Positions 7,781 through 15,134 of a stretch of DNA of 45,028 nt are shown one piece after another. Positions within the stretch are counted from its first letter, which is position 1. Each line of letters starts with the position of its first letter. A model generated the notes under the pieces. It was not told where the DNA came from, did not search any database, and saw only the letters and a list, made by a program, of their open reading frames with translations. Source of the DNA: DATARN01 sp036264135. Its GTDB lineage: Bacteria; Actinomycetota; Acidimicrobiia; Acidimicrobiales; Palsa-688. The translations under genes were made by a program, and so were the position numbers. Location of the stretch: positions 1 to 45,028 of the forward strand of contig DATARN010000101.1 in NCBI GenBank assembly GCA_036264135.1, written 5' to 3'.

Positions 7781-8397
7781 CGTCGATCCGGCTGGTCACC
7801 ATCTCCGCCACGTACGGCGCGGGCGGCAGCGTCGTCGCCCCGGCCCTGGCTTCGCGCCTCGGGGTGCCATTCGTGGACCGGCTGGTCGTCCCCTCGGCGG
7901 TTCACCAGCTCAGCGAGGGACTGTCCGAGGACGAGCGCGAGGCCGGCTGGCTGCCGCGCTTGATCGCCGCCGCCGCCCGGCTCCCGCCCGTCATCGGCGT
8001 CAGCCTTCCGCCCCCACCCGACGGCCTGACCGAGGAGGAGCGCTTCCGCGTCGAGAACGAACGACTCGTCTGTCACCTGCTGGAGAGCGGCGGCGGGGTC
8101 GTCCTCGGACGGGGCGCCGCCGCCTTTCTGGGCCGGGCACCCGGGTGTTTCCACGTCCGCTTGGACGGTCCGCGCGACGCCCGGGTGGCACAAGCCGCCC
8201 GCATCGAGAAAATATCCGAGGACGAGGCCCGCCGGCGCCAGGCGGAAACCGACCGGACGCGGGCGCTGTACGTCCGGCGTTTCTACGACCGCGACAACGC
8301 CGGTCCCGCCCTCTACCACCTGCTGATGGACAGCACGACCGTGCCGCTGGACGGCTGCGTCGATCTGATCGCCGCCGCCGTCGCCCTCGTGCCTTAA
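7777..8397 (+). CDS. Cytidylate-kinase-like family P-loop protein
   Basis: 206 residues from ATG 7777, coupled to the transporter by ATGA. The open frame extends far upstream, but only antisense-quality sequence lies there. The P-loop reads SATYGAGGSVVAPALASRLG (about 9-28), as in cytidylate-kinase-like PF13189 proteins. The lid/Asp region includes VVLGRGAAAFL and FHVRLDGPRDARVAQAARIE, followed by RFYDRDNAGPALYHLLMDS near the C-terminus. Members phosphorylate small molecules or have no known substrate. Why it is coupled to an exporter is unclear. Confidence 0.85.
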   Translation: MTSIRLVTISATYGAGGSVVAPALASRLGVPFVDRLVVPSAVHQLSEGLSEDEREAGWLPRLIAAAARLPPVIGVSLPPPPDGLTEEERFRVENERLVCHLLESGGGVVLGRGAAAFLGRAPGCFHVRLDGPRDARVAQAARIEKISEDEARRRQAETDRTRALYVRRFYDRDNAGPALYHLLMDSTTVPLDGCVDLIAAAVALVP

Positions 8398-8409
8398 GGG
8401 GTGGGGAAA

Positions 8410-8428
8410 GGAGGCGGTTCGGGCCTCC
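8410..8428 (+). terminator. Short GC hairpin after the kinase gene
   Basis: GGAGGC (8410-8415) and GCCTCC (8423-8428) form a 6-base stem with a 7-base loop, 13 bases past the stop at 8397. There is no T-tract, so termination is only plausible. It abuts the SOS box of the next gene. Confidence 0.35.
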
Positions 8429-8440
8429 GAACATACGTTC
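8429..8440. promoter_or_regulatory. LexA (SOS) box upstream of dinB
   Basis: GAACATACGTTC is a perfect GAAC-N4-GTTC palindrome, the core of the actinobacterial/Bacillus LexA site. A TAGGAT -10-like box follows at 8444-8449, placing the start of transcription about 8456, within a few bases of the ATG at 8459. LexA bound here would block the promoter. Confidence 0.75.
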
Positions 8441-8458
8441 CGGTAGGATGGTTCCCCG

Positions 8459-9712
8459 ATGGACGCGTCCCGCCGGGCCACCATCCTCCATGCCGATCTC
8501 GACGCGTTCTACGCCTCGGTCGAACAACTCCTCGACCCGTCGCTGCGGGACCGGGCCATTGCCGTCGGGTCCGGGGTGGTGCTGGCCGCCTCCTACGAAG
8601 CCCGGGCGTTCGGGGTGCGGGCGGGCATGCCCGGCTGGCGGGCGCAGCGGCTCTGCCCCCACCTGCAGTTCGTGGGCGGCCACTTCCACGAGTATCAGCG
8701 CCTGGGCGACGCGGTCATGGAGGTGTGCCGGGACTTCACGCCCTTGGTGGAACGAATCTCCATCGACGAGGCGTTTCTCGACGTCCGCGGCGCCGTCCAC
8801 CTGTTCGGGCCCCCGGCGGCGATCGCCGCCGCCATCCGCCGGCGGGTGCGGGCCGAGATCGGGCTGCCCGTCTCCGTCGGGGTGGCGGCCACCAAGCATC
8901 TGGCCAAGATCGCCTCCCAAGTGGCCAAGCCGGACGGCCTCGTCGTGGTGGAACCGGGAGACGAGCAGGCGTTCCTCGCCCCCCTTCCGGTAGGGCTGAT
9001 GTGGGGCGTGGGGCCGGCAACGGAGGCCCGGCTTTCTGCCCTCGGCATCCGCACCATCGGCGAGCTGGCCGCCACCGCCGATCCCGTCCTGCGCGGTCTG
9101 CTGGGAGAGGCGGCGGGCGCCAAGCTGGGGTCGCTGGCCGTGAACGCCGACCCTCGGACGGTGGAGGGGGAGCGGCGGGCCAAATCCGTCGGCGCCCAGT
9201 CGGCCCTCGGCCGCCAGCCGATCACGGAGCGCCTGTTGCGCACCACGCTCGGCTACCTGGCGGACCGGGTCGCCGGCCGGCTGCGGGCGGCGGGCTGCGC
9301 CGGGCGGACCATCACGGTGCGGGTGCGGTTCCCGGGCCTGCGTTCCGTGACCCGGGCGGTGACGCTGCCGGAAGGCATCGCCACCACCCTGACGCTTACC
9401 GAGGTGGCGATGGGCCTGGCTACCGCGGTGATCGCCGGCCACCCCGACGAGCGGGACATCACTCTCTTGGCCGTCTCGGTGTCCAAGCTGGTCGCTCAGC
9501 CGGCGCTGCAGCTCGAGTTGCCGGTTGCCGGCGCGGCGGTGCGTCCCGGGAGCCGGGTGGGCGCCGCCCGCTGGGCGGTCGACCGGTCCGTCGATTCCAT
9601 CCGCGCCCAGTTCGGCCGGGACGCCGTGGGCTACGCCACGGTCGTGTTCTCGGGCGACGGGCGGGTACCCGACGCCTTCCGGGAGTTGGCCGAGCGCGAC
9701 CCGCGGCGTTAG
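8459..9712 (+). CDS. dinB: DNA polymerase IV (Y-family translesion polymerase)
   Basis: 417 residues. The palm begins HADLDAFYASVEQL (Asp13 metal ligand). The second catalytic block is ISIDEAFLDV (about 101-110, Asp-Glu). VSVGVAATKHLAKIASQVAK (about 140-160) and the thumb HhH (VGPATEARLSALGIRTIGEL) follow, then the little-finger domain. LQLELP (about 348-353) fits the clamp-binding consensus QLxLP/F. Low-fidelity synthesis past DNA damage is expected, induced with the SOS box at 8429. No Shine-Dalgarno is seen and the promoter sits close, so the mRNA is probably leaderless. It overlaps the opposing small gene by 4 bases at the 3' end. Confidence 0.94.
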   Translation: MDASRRATILHADLDAFYASVEQLLDPSLRDRAIAVGSGVVLAASYEARAFGVRAGMPGWRAQRLCPHLQFVGGHFHEYQRLGDAVMEVCRDFTPLVERISIDEAFLDVRGAVHLFGPPAAIAAAIRRRVRAEIGLPVSVGVAATKHLAKIASQVAKPDGLVVVEPGDEQAFLAPLPVGLMWGVGPATEARLSALGIRTIGELAATADPVLRGLLGEAAGAKLGSLAVNADPRTVEGERRAKSVGAQSALGRQPITERLLRTTLGYLADRVAGRLRAAGCAGRTITVRVRFPGLRSVTRAVTLPEGIATTLTLTEVAMGLATAVIAGHPDERDITLLAVSVSKLVAQPALQLELPVAGAAVRPGSRVGAARWAVDRSVDSIRAQFGRDAVGYATVVFSGDGRVPDAFRELAERDPRR

Positions 9713-10005
9713 GGGGACGCTTCGGCGGCCGCCAGCCGCTCCGAGGCCACGCTCAGCCACGGGTCCATGGCGAACCACGACTCGGTGGCGACGATGTCCA
9801 GGTACGAGCCCAGGAGCCACTCGGCCAGCGTCTTGGAGGTGAACCACTCCGGCGGTTTCCCGGTGTGTTGGCGGACCTCGATGCCGGCGTTGCGGATCAG
9901 CTCGGCCGCCGGCCCGGTCGTTTGGGCGTACTCCGTCCCCGGAGCGTCGGTCAGGGCGATGACCTCCCTCAGGAGCTCCCAGCGCCCCGCCGCGGTGTCC
10001 TCCAT
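9709..10005 (-). CDS. Hypothetical small acidic protein
   Basis: 98 residues from ATG 10005; an in-frame TTG at 10014 is an alternative. No family recognised. It is helical with many Trp (KPPEWFTSKTLAEWLLG, ATESWFAMDPWLSVASERL). No membrane segment or cysteine motif. A TAGGTT box at 10016-10021 could be a -10 for a short-leader transcript. Convergent with dinB, sharing 4 bases. The inverted-repeat element at 10033-10115 lies directly upstream. Confidence 0.65.
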   Translation of the reverse strand: MEDTAAGRWELLREVIALTDAPGTEYAQTTGPAAELIRNAGIEVRQHTGKPPEWFTSKTLAEWLLGSYLDIVATESWFAMDPWLSVASERLAAAEASP

Positions 10006-10032
10006 GGGCGTCAAACCTACCCATCGGGCCGA

Positions 10033-10115
10033 AACTGTGAGCAGCCAGGGTTCTCAGCACCAAAACCGACCACATATGGCAACGGCGGTGCTGAGAACCA
10101 CCGTTGCTCACAGTT
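10033..10115. repeat. 29-bp inverted repeat with 25-bp loop
   Basis: Left arm 10033-10061 (AACTGTGAGCA...GTTCTCAGCACC) pairs with right arm 10087-10115 (GGTGCTGAGAAC...TGCTCACAGTT). About 25 of 29 positions match, the mismatches lying in the middle of each arm. The 25-base centre contains CATATG. The element is less GC-rich than its surroundings. It could be a small mobile fold-back element, an operator pair or a bidirectional terminator. I saw no second full copy in the window. Confidence 0.75.
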
Positions 10116-10211
10116 CGCCCGGCCGGCGGCCGGGAAAGGGCGGCAGCGGGGCACCGGCGCCGCCGGCGCCCGTGAGGCCGCCGGGGACGGGGCGCCGGGA
10201 GCGGGCGCCGG

Positions 10212-11372
10212 CTAGGAGGGGTCGGCGGCCACGGTGGCCGCTGCCGGGACGGCGGCCGGCGGGGTGGAGTCGGCCACCAGGACGGTGGCGCCGACCACCG
10301 CCACGTCCACCCGGTGGCCCGGGACGAGGCGGGCCGCCGTCTCGCTGGGCTGGTCGACCAGCACCATCCGCCCGTCGACCGCCACGCTGACGCGGGTGAG
10401 CGACCCGAGGAACGTCTTGGCCACCACCTCGTGGCGGCCGTCCTCCGCCGGCGTGAGGCCGAGACCCTCGGGGCGGACCAGGACGTCGACGGAGGTGCCG
10501 AGGGGGAAGCGGTGCTGGTTGCGGATGGGGAGGACCCGGCCGAGGACGGCGGCGCCGGCGCCGTCGACGGTGCCGGGGAGGCGGTTCATGAGGCCCACGA
10601 ACTCGGCCACGAAGGGGGAGCCGGGGTTCTCGTAGAGGGCGCTCGGGGTGTCGATCTGCTCGATGCGCCCGCTTTGCATGACCCCGACCCGGTCGGCCAT
10701 GGAGAGCGCCTCCTCCTGGTCGTGGGTCACGAACAGCGTCGTGGTGCCGAGACGGGTCTGCAGCGCCCGGATCTGGTCGCGCAGCTGCAGGCGGACCTTG
10801 GCGTCGAGGGCGGACAGCGGCTCGTCGAGGAGGAGGACGCTGGGCTCGATGGCCAGGGCCCGGGCCAACGCCACCCGCTGCTGCTGGCCCCCGGACAGCT
10901 GGTGAGGGTACTGGTCGGCCTGGGAGGCCAGGCCGACCAGCTCCAGCATCTCGGCCGCCTGGGCCCGGCGGTCGGCCGACTTGCGGCCCCGCATGCGCAG
11001 CCCGAAGGCCACGTTGTCGCGGGCGTTCAGGTTGGGGAAGAGGCTGTAGCTCTGGAAGACCATCCCCATGTCCCGGCGCTGGGCGGGGACCCGGCTGATC
11101 TCCCGTCCCTGCACGACCACCCGTCCCGAGTCGGCGGTCTCGAAGCCGGCCAGCACCCGCAGGGCGGTGGTCTTGCCGCACCCCGAGGGGCCGAGCAGGG
11201 CGACCAGTTCGCCGGGGGCGACGGTCAGGGAAAGGTGATCAAGGGCCCGGGTCGCCCCGAAGGATCGGCACAGGTCGACCAGCTCGACGGGCGATCCCGA
11301 CGCCGTACCCGTCCCCGAGCCGGGAGCGGAGTCGGGGGAGGCGCCCACCGCCGCTGCGGTCACGGCCGTCAC
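10212..11372 (-). CDS. ABC transporter ATP-binding protein, aminophosphonate-type importer
   Basis: 386 residues from GTG 11372 (GTGA overlap with the permease stop); longer open frames upstream are shadows. Walker A GPSGCGKTT (61-69), signature LSGGQQQRVALARAL, Walker B VLLLDEPLSALD and H-loop FVTHDQEEA are complete. The C-terminal about 120 residues form a TOBE-like domain, as in the PotA/FbpC/PhnT subfamily. The subfamily energises uptake of polyamines, iron or 2-aminoethylphosphonate. Its neighbours (binding lipoprotein, two permeases, phosphonate enzymes) favour a phosphonate substrate. Last gene of the transporter operon; the N-terminal 27 residues are Ser/Gly/Pro-rich and may be partly untranslated. 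Confidence 0.9.
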   Translation of the reverse strand: MTAVTAAAVGASPDSAPGSGTGTASGSPVELVDLCRSFGATRALDHLSLTVAPGELVALLGPSGCGKTTALRVLAGFETADSGRVVVQGREISRVPAQRRDMGMVFQSYSLFPNLNARDNVAFGLRMRGRKSADRRAQAAEMLELVGLASQADQYPHQLSGGQQQRVALARALAIEPSVLLLDEPLSALDAKVRLQLRDQIRALQTRLGTTTLFVTHDQEEALSMADRVGVMQSGRIEQIDTPSALYENPGSPFVAEFVGLMNRLPGTVDGAGAAVLGRVLPIRNQHRFPLGTSVDVLVRPEGLGLTPAEDGRHEVVAKTFLGSLTRVSVAVDGRMVLVDQPSETAARLVPGHRVDVAVVGATVLVADSTPPAAVPAAATVAADPS

Positions 11373-12223
11373 GCCAACCCCGCCCGAACGGCCCGGCGGG
11401 AGCGGCGCCATCCGAGGGAGGATATCGCCAGCAGGAACACCCAGGTCACCACCAGGGCGAGGAGGGACACCGCCACCGACACATGCGAGTTGTCCTGGTC
11501 GAACGAGACGATCCACACGGGAACGGTGGCGTACTGGTCGAGGTTGGCCATGGTGTACTCGCCGAGGACCAGGGCGACGGTGAGGACCGTGGCGGCCAGC
11601 AGGGCGGCGCGCAAGTTGGGTAGGACGACGCGGAGGATCGTCTTGAACCAGCCGCCGCCGAGCGAGCGGGACGCCTCGAACAGCGTCTTCAGGTCGATGG
11701 CCCGCAGGCCGGCGTCCAATGACCGGTAGGCGAAGGGCATGGCCAGCACCGCGTACTCGAGGGCCAGCAGGTACGGCGTGCCCTTGAGCCGGCGGGGCGC
11801 GACCTGGAGTACGCCCACGATGAGCACGACGGGCGGGATGACGATCGGAAGGATGGTGATGCCGTCGAACAGCCGGCGAAGGCCGGGGAGGCGCAGGTGG
11901 ACATAGACGGCGGTCGGCACCATCAGCAGCAAGGTGATCACCGTGGTGACCAGCGCCAAGCGCAACGACAGGGTGAAGGCGGGCATGAAGCCCTGCTGGT
12001 GGGGGATGCTGGTGAAGGCGGTGATGCTGGTGCGGCCCTGCGACGTCTTCAGGGCGAAGCGCAGGGCGGCATAAAGGGGCACGAGGAAATACAGCCCGGC
12101 CAGGAGGAGGACGACGAACCGCCAGACCCGCGGCGTCCGGCCCCGCCGGCCCCCCGGAGCGCTGGGAGCGGCCGGCGCCTCGAGAAGGGGTGCCCCGAGA
12201 TCGCGGGACGCTACTGCAGCCAT
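11369..12223 (-). CDS. ABC transporter permease (second)
   Basis: 284 residues from ATG 12223, overlapping the first permease by 13 bases. It follows the BPD_transp_1 pattern: one N-terminal helix (FVVLLLAGLYFLVPLYAAL), a helical core, and the cytoplasmic EAA-like loop (LFEASRSLGGGWFKTILRVV, about 190-210) that docks on the ATPase. PhnV/PotC-like position in the operon. The N-terminal 30 residues are Pro/Ala/Gly-rich and cytoplasmic. Confidence 0.9.
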   Translation of the reverse strand: MAAVASRDLGAPLLEAPAAPSAPGGRRGRTPRVWRFVVLLLAGLYFLVPLYAALRFALKTSQGRTSITAFTSIPHQQGFMPAFTLSLRLALVTTVITLLLMVPTAVYVHLRLPGLRRLFDGITILPIVIPPVVLIVGVLQVAPRRLKGTPYLLALEYAVLAMPFAYRSLDAGLRAIDLKTLFEASRSLGGGWFKTILRVVLPNLRAALLAATVLTVALVLGEYTMANLDQYATVPVWIVSFDQDNSHVSVAVSLLALVVTWVFLLAISSLGWRRSRRAVRAGLA

Positions 12224-13095
12224 CGCGAGGCCCGCCGTTGCAAGGTGGCATACACCAGCATTACGAAGAAAATGACCACGATCATCCCGAACCCCAGCGC
12301 CTTGCCGACATTCTCCTGGCCGGAGATGACGTTCCCGTTCAAGAACGAACCGATCTGGATCGAGGTAATGGCGACGCTCCCATTCGTCAACGCCTCGGCG
12401 GTGGCGTAGGCCGAAAGGCCGCTGCCGAACAAAAGGAGCAGGGCGCCGAGAAAAGAGGGCAGCAGGACGGGAACGCCGACGTGGCGCCAATACGACCAGC
12501 TGCTCGCGCCCAGGTTGTGCGCCGCCTCCCGCCAGGCCGGGCGCAGGCCTTCCAACGCCGGCGTTATCACCAGGACCATGAGCGGGATCTGGAAGTACAT
12601 GTACACCAGGACGATGCCGCTGAAGGCGTAGAGGTTGAAACCGTGCTTGTACGGGTTAAGGCCAACAGAATTCAACCACTTTGTCGCCAATCCGGTATTA
12701 CCAAGGGAGGCGATGAACAGGAAGGCGAGCGGGACGCCACCGAAGTTGGCGAACACGCCCGACGCCGTCGACACAACGCGCTTGAGTGCGCTGGTGGGTC
12801 GGGCGGTATGCACCGCGTAGGCCAGGAACACCCCGAGCACGGCGGGCACAACCGCGGTGATGGTGGCTAATTCCAGACTGGTCATGAAGCCCTTGCGGTA
12901 GACGCCACGCGACGCCAGCCGCACGTTGTTCAGGGTCCAGCCGCCGCTGTGCTTTTGAAAGGCGCCGAGCGCCACCGCCAGCGTCGGCAGGCCGAGGAAA
13001 AGGACGGCGTAGGCGGCGAAGGGCGCCAAGGGAAGAAGGACACCGAGGCGGCGCCGCACCCGGAGGGCGACGGCGCCGCGCCCTGCTACCGACAC
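12211..13095 (-). CDS. ABC transporter permease (first)
   Basis: 294 residues, GTG start 4 bases after the binding-protein stop. About six membrane helices, with the EAA loop GLRPAWREAAHNLGASSWSY (about 200-220). PhnU/PotB-like. This gene is visibly less GC-rich than its neighbours in places (for example 12640-12720), which might reflect a different history of this segment. It pairs with the downstream permease to form the channel for the lipoprotein's ligand. Confidence 0.9.
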   Translation of the reverse strand: MSVAGRGAVALRVRRRLGVLLPLAPFAAYAVLFLGLPTLAVALGAFQKHSGGWTLNNVRLASRGVYRKGFMTSLELATITAVVPAVLGVFLAYAVHTARPTSALKRVVSTASGVFANFGGVPLAFLFIASLGNTGLATKWLNSVGLNPYKHGFNLYAFSGIVLVYMYFQIPLMVLVITPALEGLRPAWREAAHNLGASSWSYWRHVGVPVLLPSFLGALLLLFGSGLSAYATAEALTNGSVAITSIQIGSFLNGNVISGQENVGKALGFGMIVVIFFVMLVYATLQRRASRWLQ

Positions 13096-13099
13096 CCGG

Positions 13100-14230
13100 T
13101 CAGCCGCCGATCGCCCCGGCCCACTTCTGGGAAACGGCCGCCTTGGCCTTGGTCTGCTGGTCCTCGGTCGGGTAGCTGACGCCCGTCGGTGCCGCCGGCA
13201 GCTTGGCGTAGGCCGCCTTGTCCACGGTGCCGTTCTGCACTAGGGCGGTCAGCTCGATGGGACGGGCCTCGCCCTGCAGCCACAGGTTCTGGCCCTGGAC
13301 GGAGTAGAGGTACTCCTCCCAGAGGCGGGCGGCGGCGGGGTGGGGGGCCGTGGCGCTGATGGCCTGGGTGTAATAGGCGGCGTAGTGGCCGTCGGTCGGG
13401 ATGACGACCTTCCATGTCGGCACCTGGCTGGCGACCTCGGAGGCCTGCAGGTAGTCCCACCAGATGAGGATGGGGGTCTGGCCGCTCTGCACCGTGGCCG
13501 CCCCGCCCTTGACGGGGACGAAGTTGCCGGACTTGTGGAGGTTGGCGAAGTAGGTGATGCCCGGGGTGATGTCATCGAAGGAGCCGCCGTTGGCCAGGGC
13601 GGCGGCGTACACCGCGGAGAAGGCGGCGCTGGCCTGGGTCGGGTCACCGTTGATCGCGATCTGGTTCTTGTAGATCGGCTTGGTGAGGTCGGCGAAGGAG
13701 GTGGGGGGCGTGGTGACCTTGGCCGTGTCGTACCCGATGGCCACGAACCCGCCGTAGTCATCCCACCAGGACCCGTCGGGCGCCTTGTTGGCCTCGGGGA
13801 TGTCGTTCCACGAGGCCACCTTGTAGGGGGCCAGCAGGTTGGTGTTGGTGATGGCGAAGGAGGTGCCCATGTCGAGCACGTCGGGCGCCCGGTCCTGGCC
13901 CTTCAGCTGCTGAACGGCGTTGATCTCGTCCTGACTCGACCCGTCCGGGTTGGCGTCGTTGATCTTGATGCCGTACTTGGCGGTGAACCCGTCCATGATG
14001 GTGCCGTAGTTGGCCCAGTTCCGCGGGAGGGTAATGACGTTCAGCGTCCCCTCCTTTTTGGCGGCTGCGACCAAATTGGTCATGCCGCCGAAATCGGAGA
14101 GTGACTTCGCCTTGGACGCGTCCGCTGTCGTGCCCGTGGTCGTAGCGGTCGTGGACTTGGATGATCCGCAGGCCCCGGCGGTCAATACCAGCACTGCCGC
14201 ACCCGCCACCAAAACCCGCCTTTTACGCAT
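13100..14230 (-). CDS. ABC substrate-binding lipoprotein, AEP/iron-type family
   Basis: 376 residues. Signal peptide with lipobox L-T-A-G-A-C (Cys21), then a Ser/Thr linker and a family-1/type II periplasmic-binding fold (PotD/FbpA/PhnS-like). Blocks include LVAAAKKEGTLNVITLP, DVLDMGTSFAITN and ILIWWDYLQASEVASQ. Trp/Tyr-rich stretches (NWANYGTIMDGF, GSWWDDYGGFVA) probably line the ligand pocket. A strong GGGAGGGG lies just before the ATG. First gene of the importer operon, divergent from the GntR gene, with a palindrome in the shared promoter space. A phosphonate ligand is inferred only from context. Confidence 0.88.
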   Translation of the reverse strand: MRKRRVLVAGAAVLVLTAGACGSSKSTTATTTGTTADASKAKSLSDFGGMTNLVAAAKKEGTLNVITLPRNWANYGTIMDGFTAKYGIKINDANPDGSSQDEINAVQQLKGQDRAPDVLDMGTSFAITNTNLLAPYKVASWNDIPEANKAPDGSWWDDYGGFVAIGYDTAKVTTPPTSFADLTKPIYKNQIAINGDPTQASAAFSAVYAAALANGGSFDDITPGITYFANLHKSGNFVPVKGGAATVQSGQTPILIWWDYLQASEVASQVPTWKVVIPTDGHYAAYYTQAISATAPHPAAARLWEEYLYSVQGQNLWLQGEARPIELTALVQNGTVDKAAYAKLPAAPTGVSYPTEDQQTKAKAAVSQKWAGAIGG

Positions 14231-14277
14231 TACCCCTCCCGAGTCACCCGTCGGCTGAAGCTTCGCGCCGGGCCCGA

Positions 14278-14295
14278 GACATGTCTAGCCATGTC
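14278..14295. promoter_or_regulatory. Candidate GntR/HutC operator palindrome
   Basis: GACATGTCTAGCCATGTC has perfect 6-base arms (GACATG/CATGTC) around TCTAGC. The centre GTCTAGCC differs by one base from the HutC-subfamily consensus GTnTAnAC. It lies between the divergent binding-protein and gntR genes, beside a TTGACC (-35-like) sequence on the minus strand. Confidence 0.5.
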
Positions 14296-14375
14296 GGCGG
14301 TCAAGTCCACTACTGTTCATTGTGCGTTCTCTTGCGATTCACCTACGTCCTCGTGAGTTTGCGGGAAGATGGGTC

Positions 14376-15134
14376 GTGGTTTCCGCCCACGGCGACGCCG
14401 ACTTTGCCTACCGGCGCGTCGCCGACGAAATTCGGTCGGCAATCGGCCTCGGCCGCGAGTATCCACCTGGTTCACGTTTACCTTCGGAAAATGAATTGAT
14501 GAGGCGCTACGGCGTTTCCCGCGGCACGATTCGCCAAACCTACGCTCAGCTGCAACACGAGGGGATTATCACCTCGAGTCGCGGCAGCCGCCGAATTGTC
14601 ATCGACGCGCCCCGACTGCAAAGTTTCGAAAGTCTGGTGAGTTTTTCCCTGTGGGGCCGGTCGATCGGCGAGGAGCCGTCAGCGCGGATGATTCGGTTGG
14701 CGTGGGGCCCGGCGGGCGGTGAGGAGGGGCGCCGACTCGGCGTGGCGCCCGATACGACGGTTGCCCGGCTGGTGCGGCTGCGCTTTCTCGGGGCCCGCCC
14801 CGTGATGGTGGAGCGGGCGACGTACCCCGAGGACCTCGGACGGATCGTCGCGGCCACCAACACCGATCACCAGTCGATCACCGAGACCCTGACGGGGCAC
14901 GGGTACGTGTTCACCCGGGCCAGCCACACGATCGACGCCCTGGGCGCCAACACCGAGGACGCCGGGCTGCTGGCGGTGCGGCGGGGCAGCGCCTTGCTGC
15001 GAGCCCGGCGGCTGACCTCCGACCCCACCGGCCGGGGCCTCGAGTGGTCCGACGACCGTTACCGGGCCGACGCCGTCGCCTTCACCGTGTTGAACTACGC
15101 CGACGCCAACAACCTGTCCCGCCACCTTCGCTAG
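14376..15134 (+). CDS. GntR/HutC-family transcriptional regulator
   Basis: 252 residues from GTG 14376, which has GGGAAG 7 bases upstream; GTG 14322 is in frame but lacks a Shine-Dalgarno. The N-terminal winged helix contains YRRVADEIRSAIGLG, SRLPSENELMRRYGVSRGTI and REGI-like HEGIITSSRGSRR. The C-terminal UTRA-like domain (about 75-245) binds an effector. Placed between the importer and the phosphonate enzymes, so it probably senses the phosphonate or an intermediate and controls both transcripts. Its stop (15132-15134) abuts the stop of the opposing hydrolase gene with no spacer. Confidence 0.9.
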   Translation: MVSAHGDADFAYRRVADEIRSAIGLGREYPPGSRLPSENELMRRYGVSRGTIRQTYAQLQHEGIITSSRGSRRIVIDAPRLQSFESLVSFSLWGRSIGEEPSARMIRLAWGPAGGEEGRRLGVAPDTTVARLVRLRFLGARPVMVERATYPEDLGRIVAATNTDHQSITETLTGHGYVFTRASHTIDALGANTEDAGLLAVRRGSALLRARRLTSDPTGRGLEWSDDRYRADAVAFTVLNYADANNLSRHLR

